Shown here: positions 34,265-43,264 of the stretch, piece by piece
Layout of the letters: every line of letters begins with the position of its first letter
Numbering within the stretch: position 1 is the stretch's first letter
DNA from: Rhodoplanes azumiensis
GTDB lineage: Bacteria; Pseudomonadota; Alphaproteobacteria; Rhizobiales; Xanthobacteraceae
Direction of reading: 5' to 3'
Length of the DNA: 64,000 bases
Assembly (NCBI RefSeq): GCF_042682915.1
Contig: NZ_JBHUIW010000013.1
Coordinates: 62,001 to 126,000 of the forward strand
Notes under the pieces: model-generated
Seen by the model: the letters and a program-made list of their open reading frames with translations, nothing else
Database searches by the model: none
Told to the model about the DNA's origin: nothing
Made by a program: the position numbers and the translations under genes

Positions 34265-35133
34265 CCGATCCGCTCCTTGCGGGCGAACAGGCCGGTGGGC
34301 TTCACCAGCAGGATCACGATGATCAGGAGGAAGCCCATGGCGTCGCGATAGCCAGACGACACGTAGCCGGCGCCCAGCTCCTCCATGAAGGCGAGGATGA
34401 AGCCGCCGATGGTGGCGCCCGGGATGCTGCCGAGCCCGCCGAGAATGACGATGGCGAAGGCCTTCAGCGAGGCGAGGTCGCCGATCGTCGGATAGACGAC
34501 GAAGACCGGACCGAGCAGCGCGCCCGCGGCCGCCGCGAGGCCGGAGCCGATCGCGAATGTCGCGGTGTGGACCCGATCGATGCGCACGCCCATCAGGGCG
34601 GCGGACTCGCGATCCTGGAAGGTCGCGCGCATCGCCTTGCCGAGCCGCGTCTTCTGGATCAGCAGCCAGGTCGCGGCGATCAGCGCCACGGCGACGACGA
34701 AGACGAACAGCCGAGTCCACGACACCGAGACGCCGCCCATGACGAGCGGCGCCGGGGGGAACGGCGAGTCGATCGACTTGGCGACGCCGGTCCACACGAG
34801 CTGCTCGGTGTTCTGCATCGCGATCCAGGCGCCGATCATCACCAGCATCGTGGTGTCGATGTCGGCGCCCCGCAGCCGGCGCAGGAGCAGGATCTCGATC
34901 CCGGCACCGAGCAGCACGCCGAGCGCCATGGCCAGCGCGATCGACACGACGAAGTTCGCGCCGATCAGCATCACCCACATGTACATCATGTAGGCGCCGA
35001 AGGCGTAGAGCTCGCCGTGGGTGAAGTTGACCACCCGCATGATGCCGAAGATCAGCGTCAGCCCGATCCCCAGCAGCGCATAGGTGCCGCCGAGAATCAG
35101 GGCATTGAGGGCGTGCTGCAGAAGCTGATCCAT
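34261..35133 (-). CDS. livH: Branched-chain amino acid-type ABC permease LivH
   Basis: Inner-membrane permease of 290 residues. LNALILGGTYALLGIGLTLIFGIMRVVNFTHGELYAFGAYM is the LivH N-terminal signature; KAMRATFQDRESAALMGVRIDRV is the EAA-like loop; AFAIVILGGLGSIPGATIGGFILAFMEEL closes the core. It lies 69 bases downstream of livK. Confidence 0.95.
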   Translation of the reverse strand: MDQLLQHALNALILGGTYALLGIGLTLIFGIMRVVNFTHGELYAFGAYMMYMWVMLIGANFVVSIALAMALGVLLGAGIEILLLRRLRGADIDTTMLVMIGAWIAMQNTEQLVWTGVAKSIDSPFPPAPLVMGGVSVSWTRLFVFVVAVALIAATWLLIQKTRLGKAMRATFQDRESAALMGVRIDRVHTATFAIGSGLAAAAGALLGPVFVVYPTIGDLASLKAFAIVILGGLGSIPGATIGGFILAFMEELGAGYVSSGYRDAMGFLLIIVILLVKPTGLFARKERIG

Positions 35134-35202
35134 GGACTCACGCGACAGGGAGAGCGGGAACGAGTGCGCCGCCCGTCGGGCGGCGCACGGAGGCTGGGCC
35201 GA

Positions 35203-36360
35203 TCAGAGGCCCGACTTCACGACCTTGCCGCCGTCGATCTTCACCAGATAGATGGACGGGGCGTTCTGGCCGCTCTCGGACCCGGCGGGGCCCTGCTTGA
35301 CGAACTCGATGTTGCCGTAGATGCCCTTGATCTTGGTCTTCCACAACGCGTCCTTGATCGCGGCCGGCTCGGCCTTGCCGGCGATCTTGATCGCCTCGAC
35401 GATCACGTGGATGCCGTCGTAGCCGCGGAAGCCTTCGGTGAGGCCGCCCGGCTCGTGGCCGCGCTTCTTCCACTCGTCCATGTAGCGCTTGGCCGGCTCC
35501 GGATTAGTGACCACCTCGGGGAACCAGGGCGGGAAGAACACGGTGTGGAACGAGCCGTTGGCCGCCTCGCCAGCCTGGGTGATCAGCTGATCGGGCGAGT
35601 TGGAGCCGCCCGTGCTGACGATCCGGGTGTTGAGCTGAAGCTCCTTCGCTTGCTTGAGGATCAGGGTCAGCTGCTCGACCGCCGTGGTGACGAACAGCGT
35701 GTCGCCGCCCGAGGCCTTGATACGGGTGAGCTGCGCCGAGAAGTCGGTCGCCTTCGGGTCCATCGTCTCCATCACCCCGATGGCGACGCCCTGGGCCTTC
35801 AGCATCTTCGAGTACTCGGCCGCCGAGCCGATGCCGAAATCGTTGTTGGTGTTCAGGAAGTCCGCCTTCTTGATGGCGAGCTTCGGAACCAGCGGCTTGA
35901 ACGCCACCGCTTCCATCTCGGAGGTCGGGCTGATGCGGAAGATGTAGGGGTTGCCGGAGGTCGTGATCTTGCCCGAGGACGAGGTCTCGACCACCATCGG
36001 AACCTTGTACTCCTGCAGCTTCGGCATCACCGCGAGCGTCAGGGTCGAGCTCCAGGCGCCCATGATGGCCGGCACCTTGTCACGCACGATCAGCTTCTCG
36101 ACGGTCGCCACCGCCTCGGTCGGGTTCGACTTCGAATCCTCGATCACGAGCTGGATCTTCTTGCCGAGCACGCCGCCGGCGGCGTTGATCTCGTCCTCGG
36201 CGATGCGGGCGCCCTGCGCCACGTAGTTGCCTGACGCCGCGAAGGCGCCGGTGAGGGGCTGTGTCACCCCGATCTTGATCGTCTCCTGGGCGAAAGCGGG
36301 CCCGGCGAACAGCGTCGCCCCGAGCAAGGCGAGAGCGAGCTTGGCAGTCCTGGTATGCAT
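35203..36360 (-). CDS. livK: Branched-chain amino acid-type ABC substrate-binding protein
   Basis: Periplasmic type I binding protein of 385 residues. The Sec signal is MHTRTAKLALALLGATLFAGPAFA, with cleavage before QETIKIGV. Fold landmarks are QPLTGAFAASGNYVAQGARIAEDEINAAGGVLGKKIQLVIEDSKSNPTEAVATVEKLI, then MGAWSSTLTLAVMPK and FRISPTSEMEAVAF. It is the specificity subunit of the livKHMGF system. Proteins of this subgroup bind many things besides leucine, including aromatic acids, amides and short carboxylates. Given its catabolic neighbours, a ring compound or lactam is a fair guess. Confidence 0.93.
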   Translation of the reverse strand: MHTRTAKLALALLGATLFAGPAFAQETIKIGVTQPLTGAFAASGNYVAQGARIAEDEINAAGGVLGKKIQLVIEDSKSNPTEAVATVEKLIVRDKVPAIMGAWSSTLTLAVMPKLQEYKVPMVVETSSSGKITTSGNPYIFRISPTSEMEAVAFKPLVPKLAIKKADFLNTNNDFGIGSAAEYSKMLKAQGVAIGVMETMDPKATDFSAQLTRIKASGGDTLFVTTAVEQLTLILKQAKELQLNTRIVSTGGSNSPDQLITQAGEAANGSFHTVFFPPWFPEVVTNPEPAKRYMDEWKKRGHEPGGLTEGFRGYDGIHVIVEAIKIAGKAEPAAIKDALWKTKIKGIYGNIEFVKQGPAGSESGQNAPSIYLVKIDGGKVVKSGL

Positions 36361-36489
36361 AGCAGTCTCCCTGTCGTCTCCCGGAATTCAAGCAATTGTC
36401 GTGCCGCCGCCGCGTGAATTCTTCTGTTCTGGACGTCGCCGGAGCGGCACGGTCGGAGCCTGCCCGGCGAACCGGGCGGGCGCGTCGCG

Positions 36490-37458
36490 TCACCTCGCCT
36501 TCAGCTTCGGCAAGATGTCGTTGGCGATGGCGTCGATCTGCTCCGCCTCGTAACGATACGGCACGAAGATGATGCGGTCGATGCCCGTGTCGAGATGGGC
36601 CTGGAGCTGTTCGACGCACTCCTCTGGCGTGCCCATGATGGCCGAATCCATCGTCGACTCCGACCAGGAGGCGTAATCCCACTCGGTCTGCAGCCAATGC
36701 TTCATCGGCCCTTCGATCTTGTCTCTCGGACCGACGCAGATCGGCAGCTGGTTCGTCGAGATCAGCTCGTCCGGGTTGCGGCCCGCCTCCTCGGCGAAGC
36801 CGCGCACCTTGGTCCAGGTACGGGCGAAGGCCTCGGCCGTGTAGTAGTAGGTGAGCCAGCCGTCCCCCTTGGTCGCCGCGCGCTTGAGCACAGCGTCGAC
36901 ATAGCCGCCGATCAGGATCGGGATGCGCGGCTTCTGCACCGGCTTCGGATACATCACGGCGCCCCGCAAGTTGTAGGGATCGTAGTCGCCGACCACCTTC
37001 TCCTCGGTCCACAGCCGCGTGACGATCTCGAGGCTCTGCTCCATGATCTTGCCGCGCTTGGTGAAGTCGACGCCGAGCGAGTCGAACTCGCGGCGATACC
37101 ACCCCACCGCGGCGCCGAGGATCATGCGCCCGTCGGAGATGTGGTCGATGGTGGCGAGCTCCTTGGCCAGCAGCACCGGGTTGCGCAGCGGCATCACGAG
37201 AATTCCGGTGCCGATCTTGATCGTCGAGGTGCGGGCCGCCACGGCCGTGAGCATCAAGAGTGCGTCGTGAATGGGGAAGTTCGGATCGACGCCGAGCAGC
37301 GTGTGGTCCCACGCCCACAGCGACTCGAAGCCGAGCTCTTCCATGCGCACGCCGTACTCGATCAGCCCCTTGGCGTCCGGCATTTCGGGGTAGCGCGTGA
37401 AGTTGCGCATCGCGACGCCGTAGACGGTCTCACGCTTCGGGGCCAGTTGGGGGGCCAT
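36490..37458 (-). CDS. LLM-class (luciferase-like) flavin-dependent oxidoreductase
   Basis: F420- or FMN-dependent TIM-barrel enzyme of 322 residues. Blocks: YGVRMEELGFESLWAWDHTL, LLMLTAVAARTSTIKIGTGILVMPLRNPVLLAKELATIDHISDGRMILGAAVGWYRREFDSLGVDFTKRGKIMEQSLEIV, PIPILIGGY-like ending RIPILIGGYVDAVLKRAATKGDGWL. GGAGG upstream fixes ATG 37456-37458. It sits between the CoA-transferase and the liv transporter in one direction, so it probably oxygenates or reduces the imported substrate. Its cofactor cannot be told from sequence alone. Confidence 0.88.
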   Translation of the reverse strand: MAPQLAPKRETVYGVAMRNFTRYPEMPDAKGLIEYGVRMEELGFESLWAWDHTLLGVDPNFPIHDALLMLTAVAARTSTIKIGTGILVMPLRNPVLLAKELATIDHISDGRMILGAAVGWYRREFDSLGVDFTKRGKIMEQSLEIVTRLWTEEKVVGDYDPYNLRGAVMYPKPVQKPRIPILIGGYVDAVLKRAATKGDGWLTYYYTAEAFARTWTKVRGFAEEAGRNPDELISTNQLPICVGPRDKIEGPMKHWLQTEWDYASWSESTMDSAIMGTPEECVEQLQAHLDTGIDRIIFVPYRYEAEQIDAIANDILPKLKAR

Positions 37459-37535
37459 GCAAGTCCTCCGGTCGCCGGGCGACCTCGCTCTTCGTTGTCG
37501 GGGACGGCGCCGTGACGGTGCCGCAGGATCATTTC

Positions 37536-37632
37536 GTAGGGTGGGCAAAGCGAAGCGTGCCCACCATCGGACCATCCAAATGCGCCTCGTGACGGCGTGG
37601 GCACGTCGCGTTCGCGCCTTTGCCCACCCTAC
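37536..37632. repeat. Intergenic palindrome with 15-bp perfect arms
   Basis: GTAGGGTGGGCAAAG (37536-37550) and its exact complement CTTTGCCCACCCTAC (37618-37632) bracket a second inverted set (CGAAGCGTGCCCACC, GTGGGCACGTCGCGTTCG). This is a known style of Rhizobiales intergenic repeat. It lies between the LLM gene and the CoA-transferase, inside the presumed operon. Confidence 0.85.
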
Positions 37633-37638
37633 GGGACG

Positions 37639-38421
37639 TCAAGCCGTGTAGAGCCGGCCGGGATCGAGCTCGCGGATCAGCGCCAGCTCGTCGGCTTGCG
37701 GCGGCGTCGTGACCGCGAGCTCGCGGGCGCGGCGCAACCTGAAGCCGGTGTTGTCCTGCACCTGCTCGAAGCTGACGCCGGGATGCAGCGCCAGCACCTC
37801 CATCTCGCGCGTCTCCGCGTCGAATCCCATGACGGCGAGATCGGTGACGACGCGCCACATGCCGCCGGTCGGCAGACCGCGCCGGGCGCGGCTGTCGCCG
37901 CCGTCGATCCAGCCCGGCGAGGTGACGAAGTCGACCCGCTCCACGAAGCGACGCCGCTCGTGCTTCATCGCGACGATCATGTTCGTGAGCGAGGAGATGT
38001 CGTTGCCGCCCCCGGTGCCGGGCAGGCGGATCGAAGGCTTCTCGGCCGGGCCGATGAAGGAAGAGTTGAGGTTGCCGAAGCGATCGATCTGGGCGCCGCC
38101 CATGAAGCCCACGTCGACATAGCCGCGCTGCAGGAGCAGCAGAACGTCGGTGGAGGGCAGCACCATGTTGGCGCGGCGCGTGCACCGCTGCTCGTTGGTC
38201 GAGGGCGGCAGCTCGCCGGGCTTGATGAAAGGGCCGATGACGCCACCCTCGAACAGGATGGTGAGCTTCGGCGCGAACACGCGCTGTGCGAGCGTCGCGG
38301 CGAGCAGCGGGATTCCGACACCGGCGAAGACGATCTGCCCGTCGGTGAGGAGCCGACCCGCCATGATGGCGATCAGCTCGGAGGCCGTGTAGACCGTGGC
38401 GGTCGCGGCGTGCTCAGTCAT
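37639..38421 (-). CDS. CoA-transferase subunit beta (glutaconate CoA-transferase GctB-like)
   Basis: Second subunit of a family I CoA-transferase, 260 residues. FAGVGIPLLAATLAQRVFAPKLTILFEGG places the probable catalytic Glu at residue 58, equivalent to the active-site Glu of glutaconate CoA-transferase beta. GGAQIDRFGNLNSSFIG and GTGGGNDISSL are further family blocks. It overlaps the alpha gene by eight bases. It should form the acyl-CoA of the pathway substrate or a product. The exact acid is unknown. Confidence 0.88.
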   Translation of the reverse strand: MTEHAATATVYTASELIAIMAGRLLTDGQIVFAGVGIPLLAATLAQRVFAPKLTILFEGGVIGPFIKPGELPPSTNEQRCTRRANMVLPSTDVLLLLQRGYVDVGFMGGAQIDRFGNLNSSFIGPAEKPSIRLPGTGGGNDISSLTNMIVAMKHERRRFVERVDFVTSPGWIDGGDSRARRGLPTGGMWRVVTDLAVMGFDAETREMEVLALHPGVSFEQVQDNTGFRLRRARELAVTTPPQADELALIRELDPGRLYTA

Positions 38422-39385
38422 TGAAGATCACCCGGCCGCGCCGGCTCGCGGTCAGCAGCGTCTCGAGGCCCACCATGTCGAGATAGCCGGCCCAATCCTT
38501 CGGGCCGTGGACGAACTCGTCGAGATACGTCTTCACGCCGGCGATCGGATCCTTGGACGTCAGGGCCGCGTAGTTGTCGAGCTGGGCGAAGATCGGCTCG
38601 TACTGGCCGTAACACTCGTGCGGCACCGATCCGTAAGGCACCTCGACCACGGCTTCGACGGTGAAGAACGGAATTCGCGTGTGATCGGGGGCGCGCCGGA
38701 TCTGGTCGTTGGAGACGATTCGCTCGGTCGTGAGGATCACCTTGTTCGCGGCCATCGCGATGTCGATGTCCATGAACTGCAGGCCGTCGAGCTGGGCGTT
38801 GCCGTAGGCGTCGGCGCGCTGCACGTGGATCAGCGCCACGTCCGGATTGAGGGCCGGCAGCGCCATCACCTCGTCGCCCGTGAACGGACAGCGCACCGGC
38901 TTCACCTCGTCGGCGCGGATGCGCGCCACGTCGGATCCGACCATCGAGCGCACCGGCATGAACGGGATGCCCATGCCGCCGGCCCGATAGCGCAGGCCCA
39001 TCGCCATGTGGCTCCACTCGTCGAACTCGGCGAGCCCCTTCTCGACATGGTGGCGCATCACCTTGGAGATGCCCCACACGATGCCCTGGCTGAACCAGCT
39101 CGTGACGATCTTCTTGCCGAGCCCCGACGCGAAGATCAGGTCGCCCTCGGTCGAGGTGATCGAGCGCGACACCGTGAGGCCGGTCCGGCGCGCCCGGATC
39201 AGCGCCCAGATCATCGCCATCGGCGTGCGCGAGAGCGTGCACCCGCCGATCGCAACGTGATCACCGTCCGAGACCAGACGCGCCGCCTCGTCGAGCGACA
39301 TCACCTTCTCGCGCAGCCCGCGGTCGCGCGCCGCCAGCTCCCGGCGCAGCGTGTCGTAGCCCTTGACGAGCGTCTCGGCACTCAT
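38414..39385 (-). CDS. CoA-transferase subunit alpha (glutaconate CoA-transferase GctA-like)
   Basis: First subunit of the CoA-transferase, 323 residues. MSLDEAARLVSDGDHVAIGGCTLSRTPMAMIWALIRA, then GSDVARIRADEVKPVRCPFTGDEVMALPALNPDVALIHVQRADAYGNAQLDG are typical of the GctA side. A long upstream extension is open, but ATG 39385 overlaps the pxpA stop by four bases, as expected for coupled genes. Same operon as gctB-like, LLM and liv genes. Confidence 0.88.
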   Translation of the reverse strand: MSAETLVKGYDTLRRELAARDRGLREKVMSLDEAARLVSDGDHVAIGGCTLSRTPMAMIWALIRARRTGLTVSRSITSTEGDLIFASGLGKKIVTSWFSQGIVWGISKVMRHHVEKGLAEFDEWSHMAMGLRYRAGGMGIPFMPVRSMVGSDVARIRADEVKPVRCPFTGDEVMALPALNPDVALIHVQRADAYGNAQLDGLQFMDIDIAMAANKVILTTERIVSNDQIRRAPDHTRIPFFTVEAVVEVPYGSVPHECYGQYEPIFAQLDNYAALTSKDPIAGVKTYLDEFVHGPKDWAGYLDMVGLETLLTASRRGRVIFND

Positions 39386-40164
39386 CGCCCCGGAAGCTCC
39401 ATCTCGGTGAGCGGAACGATCTCGACACCGGCCTTCTCCAACGCGGCCCGTGCCGTGCGGGCGACGCCGACCGCGGTCGGCTCGTCGCCGTGGACGCAGA
39501 GCGTGTCGACCTCGACCTTCACGACCTTGCCGTTCATCGAGACGATCTCGCCGTCCACCACCATGCGGACGGTCCGGCGGGCCGCCTCCTCGGCGTCCTT
39601 GAGCACCGTGCCGGAGAGGGCGCGCGAGGCGAGATTGCCGTCGTCGTAATACATCCGGTCGACGAAGCCCTCGCGGGCGAGCGGCAGACCGAGCTTCTCG
39701 GCCGCCCACTGCATCTTGGAGCCGGCGAGCGCGACGTAGACGATCGACGGATCGACCGTCTTGATGGCGCGGCCGATCGCGAGCGCGTACTCCTCGTCCT
39801 CGGCCGCCATGTTGTTGAGCGCCCCGTGCGGCTTGAGATGCGTCACCTTCAGGCCGGAGTACCGGGCCATGCCCTGCAAGGCACCGATCTGATAGGCGAC
39901 CATGTATTCCAGGTCGACGGGCTTCATCTGGATGCGCCGCCGGCCGAAGCCCCACAGATCGTTGAAGCCGGGGTGAACGCCGATGCTGACCCCCTGCTCC
40001 TTCGCCAGCATGCAGAGGCGATGCATCGTGTTGGGGTCGCCGGCATGAAAGCCGCAGGCCACGTTGGCCGACTTGATGATGGTCATCAGCTCGGCATCGT
40101 TGCCGATATTGTAGGCACCCCAGCCTTCCGCGATGTCGGCGTTGAGATTGATCCGCTTCGCCAT
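39382..40164 (-). CDS. pxpA: 5-oxoprolinase subunit PxpA (LamB/YcsF family)
   Basis: Subunit of the prokaryotic ATP-dependent 5-oxoprolinase, 260 residues. INLNADIAEGWGAYNIGNDAELMTIIKSANVACGFHAGDPNTM, VSIGVHPGFNDLWGFGRR, VTHLKPHGALNNMA and VDTLCVHGDEPTAV are the LamB/YcsF signature. ATG 40162-40164 has GGAGAG upstream. PxpA works with PxpB and PxpC, whose genes are just across the divergent promoter region rather than in the same operon. It leads the minus-strand operon, suggesting that lactam cleavage is a core step of the pathway encoded there. Confidence 0.92.
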   Translation of the reverse strand: MAKRINLNADIAEGWGAYNIGNDAELMTIIKSANVACGFHAGDPNTMHRLCMLAKEQGVSIGVHPGFNDLWGFGRRRIQMKPVDLEYMVAYQIGALQGMARYSGLKVTHLKPHGALNNMAAEDEEYALAIGRAIKTVDPSIVYVALAGSKMQWAAEKLGLPLAREGFVDRMYYDDGNLASRALSGTVLKDAEEAARRTVRMVVDGEIVSMNGKVVKVEVDTLCVHGDEPTAVGVARTARAALEKAGVEIVPLTEMELPGR

Positions 40165-40409
40165 TGCGCTTCGTCTCTCCGGTGGGGATCCGGTCGGGAT
40201 CACGGAACGCCGTCTTTTCCGGCAAAGCCGAGGGTGGACGACTGGTGCTATTTATAGGACAACCATACAACAGCCGCCGCGGCGCGCAACCACCCGCACT
40301 GCCGTTCTTTCGGGCGATGTGGACGCGTCGGCGGCACGGATCACAAACGGGCGACGGCCGGCGACGGACCGGGCCCGGCGGACCGGACGAGGCGCCGGTC
40401 GGACGAGAG
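40165..40409. promoter_or_regulatory. Divergent promoter region between pxpA and pxpB
   Basis: This 263-base region (up to the pxpB start) should drive both catabolic operons. It contains a distinctly AT-rich core around 40247-40270 and the candidate operator at 40252-40270. I see no other gene here. Confidence 0.6.
40252..40270. promoter_or_regulatory. Candidate GntR operator
   Basis: TTATAGGACAACCATACAA is an imperfect inverted repeat, TTaTAgG-N5-CaTAcAA. It lies in the only AT-rich patch of the divergent region. The nearby GntR gene makes a GntR-type operator plausible, but half-site agreement is five of seven. Confidence 0.4.
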
Positions 40410-40430
40410 ATGCCGGTCGGACGAGAGATG
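40395..40430 (+). repeat. 18-bp tandem duplication over the pxpB start
   Basis: The unit CCGGTCGGACGAGAGATG occurs twice head to tail (40395-40412 and 40413-40430). Each copy carries a GGACGAGAG ribosome binding sequence and an ATG in the same frame, so pxpB has two equivalent starts 18 bases apart. Confidence 0.9.
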
Positions 40431-41198
40431 GCGAACGCGACGCACAAGGCCGAACCGCGCATCCTGACGAGCGGCGATACCGCCCTGGTGGTGGAGTTCG
40501 GTCGCGAGGTCGACCGTCGCGTGAGCGCGCTCGTGCTGGCGCTGACGCGGCGCCTCGAGGCCCAGCCGATCGCCGGCGTGATCGAGCTGGTGCCGACCTT
40601 CCGATCGCTGATGGTGCACTACGATCCTCTCGTGATCGCGCCCGCCGATCTGTCGGCGCGGCTCGCCGCGTCGGCGGCCGGGCTCGACGCAGTCGAAGAG
40701 CCCGGCCGGTTGTGGCGTCTGCCGGCCTGCTACGATCCCGCCGTCGCCCCCGACATCGCCGCCGTCGCCGCCGCGACCGGCCTGACGCCGTCCGAGATCG
40801 CGGCCCTGCACAGCGCCGAGACCTATCACGTCTACATGCTCGGCTATCTGCCGGGCTTTCCCTACATGGGCGACACCCCCGCGGCGTTGCGCCTGCCGAG
40901 ACGGACGGATCCGCGCGTAAAAGTGCCGGCCGGCTCGATCGCCATCGCGACCGCGATGACGGCCGTCTACGGGATCGAGAGCCCGGGCGGCTGGAACCTG
41001 ATCGGCCGCACCCCGGCGCTGATGTGGGATTTGCGCCGTGAACCGCCGGCCCTGCTCGCCGCCGGCGACAAGGTACTGTTCGAGCCGATCGGTCTTTCGG
41101 AGTACGAGGCGTTGGCTGCGCGCGCCTCCGCCGGCACGCTGACGATCACGTCGGAACCGGCGCCCCGTTTCGCCCCTGTTCCGGAGTCCGCGACATGA
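40428..41198 (+). CDS. pxpB: 5-oxoprolinase subunit PxpB (KipI family)
   Basis: Subunit of ATP-dependent 5-oxoprolinase, 256 residues from ATG 40428 (262 from ATG 40410). RILTSGDTALVVEFGREVDRRVSALVLALTRRLEAQPIAGVIELVPTFRSLMVHYDPL and the block YHVYMLGYLPGFPYMGDTP, then RVKVPAGSIAIATAMTAVYGIESPGGWNLIGRTP are KipI-family hallmarks. The stop overlaps pxpC by four bases. Substrate may be 5-oxoproline or a related cyclic amide. Confidence 0.93.
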   Translation: MANATHKAEPRILTSGDTALVVEFGREVDRRVSALVLALTRRLEAQPIAGVIELVPTFRSLMVHYDPLVIAPADLSARLAASAAGLDAVEEPGRLWRLPACYDPAVAPDIAAVAAATGLTPSEIAALHSAETYHVYMLGYLPGFPYMGDTPAALRLPRRTDPRVKVPAGSIAIATAMTAVYGIESPGGWNLIGRTPALMWDLRREPPALLAAGDKVLFEPIGLSEYEALAARASAGTLTITSEPAPRFAPVPESAT

Positions 41199-42286
41199 GC
41201 GCGGGCGTGGCGATTCCTGCTCCTTCGCACGGCGGCGGTGGCGCGGCGCTGCGGGTCGTCGCCACCGGCCCCGCCGTCACGCTGCAGGATGCCGGCCGGG
41301 TCGGCCATCAACGCTTCGGCATCCCGGTGTCGGGGGCCATGGATCGGGTCGCCCTCGCGGCCGCGAACGTTCTGGTCGGCAATCCGCCCGGCACCGCCGC
41401 GCTCGAGATCGCCTATCTCGGGCCGACTCTCGCCGTGGAGGCCGAGAGCGTGCGCATCGCCTTCGCAGGCGGCCACGCCAGCGTCGATGTGCTGGACGAG
41501 ACCGGCATGTCGGTGCGGACGGTGCCGCCACTGACCAGTGCGCGACTCGTGCGCGGCGAGCGACTGCGGATCGGCGGCTTGTCGGGCAGCGTGGTCGGCT
41601 ATCTCGCCGTCGCCGGCGGCTTCGACGCGCCCGTCTTCCTCGGAAGCCGCGCGACGCTTCTGCGCGCCGCACTCGGCGGGTTCGCCGGGCGCGCGCTCGC
41701 CGTCGGCGATCGCCTCCCGCTCGTCGCCGACGCCGCGCCGACCCGCGACGAGATGCATCTTTCCGACACGACGTTTCCGCTGCCGGACCGGGTGCGCGTC
41801 GTGCTCGGACCGCAGGACGACCACTTCACCGAGGAGGGCATCGCGACCTTCCTCACCCGAACATATAAAGTGACGGCCGCGACCGACCGCATGGGCATGC
41901 GGCTCGACGGCCCGACCATCGCGCATCGCGACGGCTTCAACATCGTCTCGGACGGCATCGCGCCCGGCGCCATCCAGGTGCCCGGCAACGGACAGCCGAT
42001 CGTGCTGCTCGCCGACCGCCAGACGACCGGCGGTTATCCGAAGATCGCGACCGCGATCTCGGCCGACCTGCCGGGGCTCGGCCGGCTGACACCAGGCGCG
42101 ACGATCCGATTCGAGCGCGTCGATCTCGACGCCGCGGTCGCGGCCCGCCGCGCCCTCGTCGCCGAGATCGCCGCGATGCGTGGGCGGCTGGTGCCGGCCG
42201 GCGGCGAGGTCGATGTCGAGGCGCGGCTCCTCGCCGAGAATCTGGTCGGCGGAATGGTCGACATGTTCGGGGAGCACGCGCCATGA
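41195..42286 (+). CDS. pxpC: 5-oxoprolinase subunit PxpC (KipA family)
   Basis: Biotin-dependent carboxylase-like subunit, 363 residues. LRVVATGPAVTLQDAGRVGHQRFGIPVSGAMDRVALAAANVLVGNPPGTAALEI opens the family; LGPQDDHFTEEGIATF, TAATDRMGMRLDGP and GAIQVPGNGQPIVLLADRQTTGGYPKIATAISADLPGLGRLTPGATIRF are strong matches. Translationally coupled to pxpB. A GntR gene follows after 28 bases in the same direction. Confidence 0.94.
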   Translation: MSAGVAIPAPSHGGGGAALRVVATGPAVTLQDAGRVGHQRFGIPVSGAMDRVALAAANVLVGNPPGTAALEIAYLGPTLAVEAESVRIAFAGGHASVDVLDETGMSVRTVPPLTSARLVRGERLRIGGLSGSVVGYLAVAGGFDAPVFLGSRATLLRAALGGFAGRALAVGDRLPLVADAAPTRDEMHLSDTTFPLPDRVRVVLGPQDDHFTEEGIATFLTRTYKVTAATDRMGMRLDGPTIAHRDGFNIVSDGIAPGAIQVPGNGQPIVLLADRQTTGGYPKIATAISADLPGLGRLTPGATIRFERVDLDAAVAARRALVAEIAAMRGRLVPAGGEVDVEARLLAENLVGGMVDMFGEHAP

Positions 42287-42314
42287 GACGCGTGCGATCG
42301 GGCGGGAGGACACG

Positions 42315-43196
42315 ATGAGGCCGGCCGGACCCCGCCCCCCGACAGGACGCACGACCGCAGGACGCACGACGTCGAGTCGCCCGACGACCGGACGCCCCAA
42401 GCGCAGTGGCACGACGAGCGACGCCGACAGTCGCGTGCCGCGCTACCTGCAGGTCGCCTCGGTGCTGCGCCGGCGCTTGCGCGACGGCGTCTGGTCGGTC
42501 GGCGAGAAGATCGCGACGCTCGAGGAGATGGAGCGCGAGTTCGACGTCGCCCGCGTCACGGTGCGACAGGCCATCGAGTTGCTCCAATCGGAGGGGCTCG
42601 TCGAGTCGCAGCAGGGGCGCGGCACCTTCGTCACCAACACGGTCGATCATCGCCGCTGGCTCGCGCTCGCGACCGACTGGGAGAGCCTGATCGCCGGCAT
42701 TCGGGAGAACGTTCCGTATCCGCTGCCGGCGGGCCTCGCCGGAACACCGCGCATCGAGCCGGGCGAGGGACGGCCGGCCGCCGCCTACCGTTTCCTGCGC
42801 AGCCTGCAGAAGCGCGGCGACGAGCCGTTCGGATACGCGCGCGTGCATCTCGCCCGCGACATCTTCCGGCGCGCGCCGAAACTCTTCACGTCGCGCGCCG
42901 CCCTGGTCGTGCTCGCCGAGATGAGGGGCATCCAGATCGCGCGCGCGCACCAGACGCTGACCATCGGAACGGCCGATGTCGAGACGGCGAAGCTGCTCGG
43001 CATCGGCCTCGCCGCACCGACCGCCGAGGCGCGCTGCGTCGTCACCGACGCCGACGGCGTCGTGATCTATGTCGGCGAGATTTCCTACCGGGGCGACTGC
43101 GTCAGCCTGGACATCGAGTTGCGCGGCAAGGTCGCCGCCAAGACGGATCGCGGCGTGACGCCGCCTCGCCTTGCCGGTCCGCCTCGGCGCCGGTAG
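42315..43196 (+). CDS. GntR-family regulator (UTRA type) of the catabolic cluster
   Basis: Regulator of 293 residues. A low-complexity Arg/Thr/Pro N-terminus of about 40 residues precedes the winged helix (PRYLQVASVLRRRLRDGVWSVGEKIATLEEMEREFDVARVTVRQAIELLQSEGLVESQQGRGTFV, about 42-107) and the UTRA domain. GGGAGGA at 42303-42309 fixes ATG 42315. It lies between pxpC and the molybdenum hydroxylase genes on the same strand, so it most likely controls both divergent operons in response to the substrate or an intermediate. Confidence 0.9.
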   Translation: MRPAGPRPPTGRTTAGRTTSSRPTTGRPKRSGTTSDADSRVPRYLQVASVLRRRLRDGVWSVGEKIATLEEMEREFDVARVTVRQAIELLQSEGLVESQQGRGTFVTNTVDHRRWLALATDWESLIAGIRENVPYPLPAGLAGTPRIEPGEGRPAAAYRFLRSLQKRGDEPFGYARVHLARDIFRRAPKLFTSRAALVVLAEMRGIQIARAHQTLTIGTADVETAKLLGIGLAAPTAEARCVVTDADGVVIYVGEISYRGDCVSLDIELRGKVAAKTDRGVTPPRLAGPPRRR

Positions 43197-43264
43197 CATC
43201 CCTTCTCATACACACAATGCCGCCGGGAGCGAGGGCGCGACGTGATCAGCAGCGGACCAGCGAG

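Noticed and set aside
36490..42286. Simple 5-oxoproline salvage as the full explanation of pxpABC
   Set aside because: The liv transporter, CoA-transferase, flavoenzyme and the linked hydroxylase would be unnecessary for 5-oxoproline, so a broader pathway is kept as the working idea.
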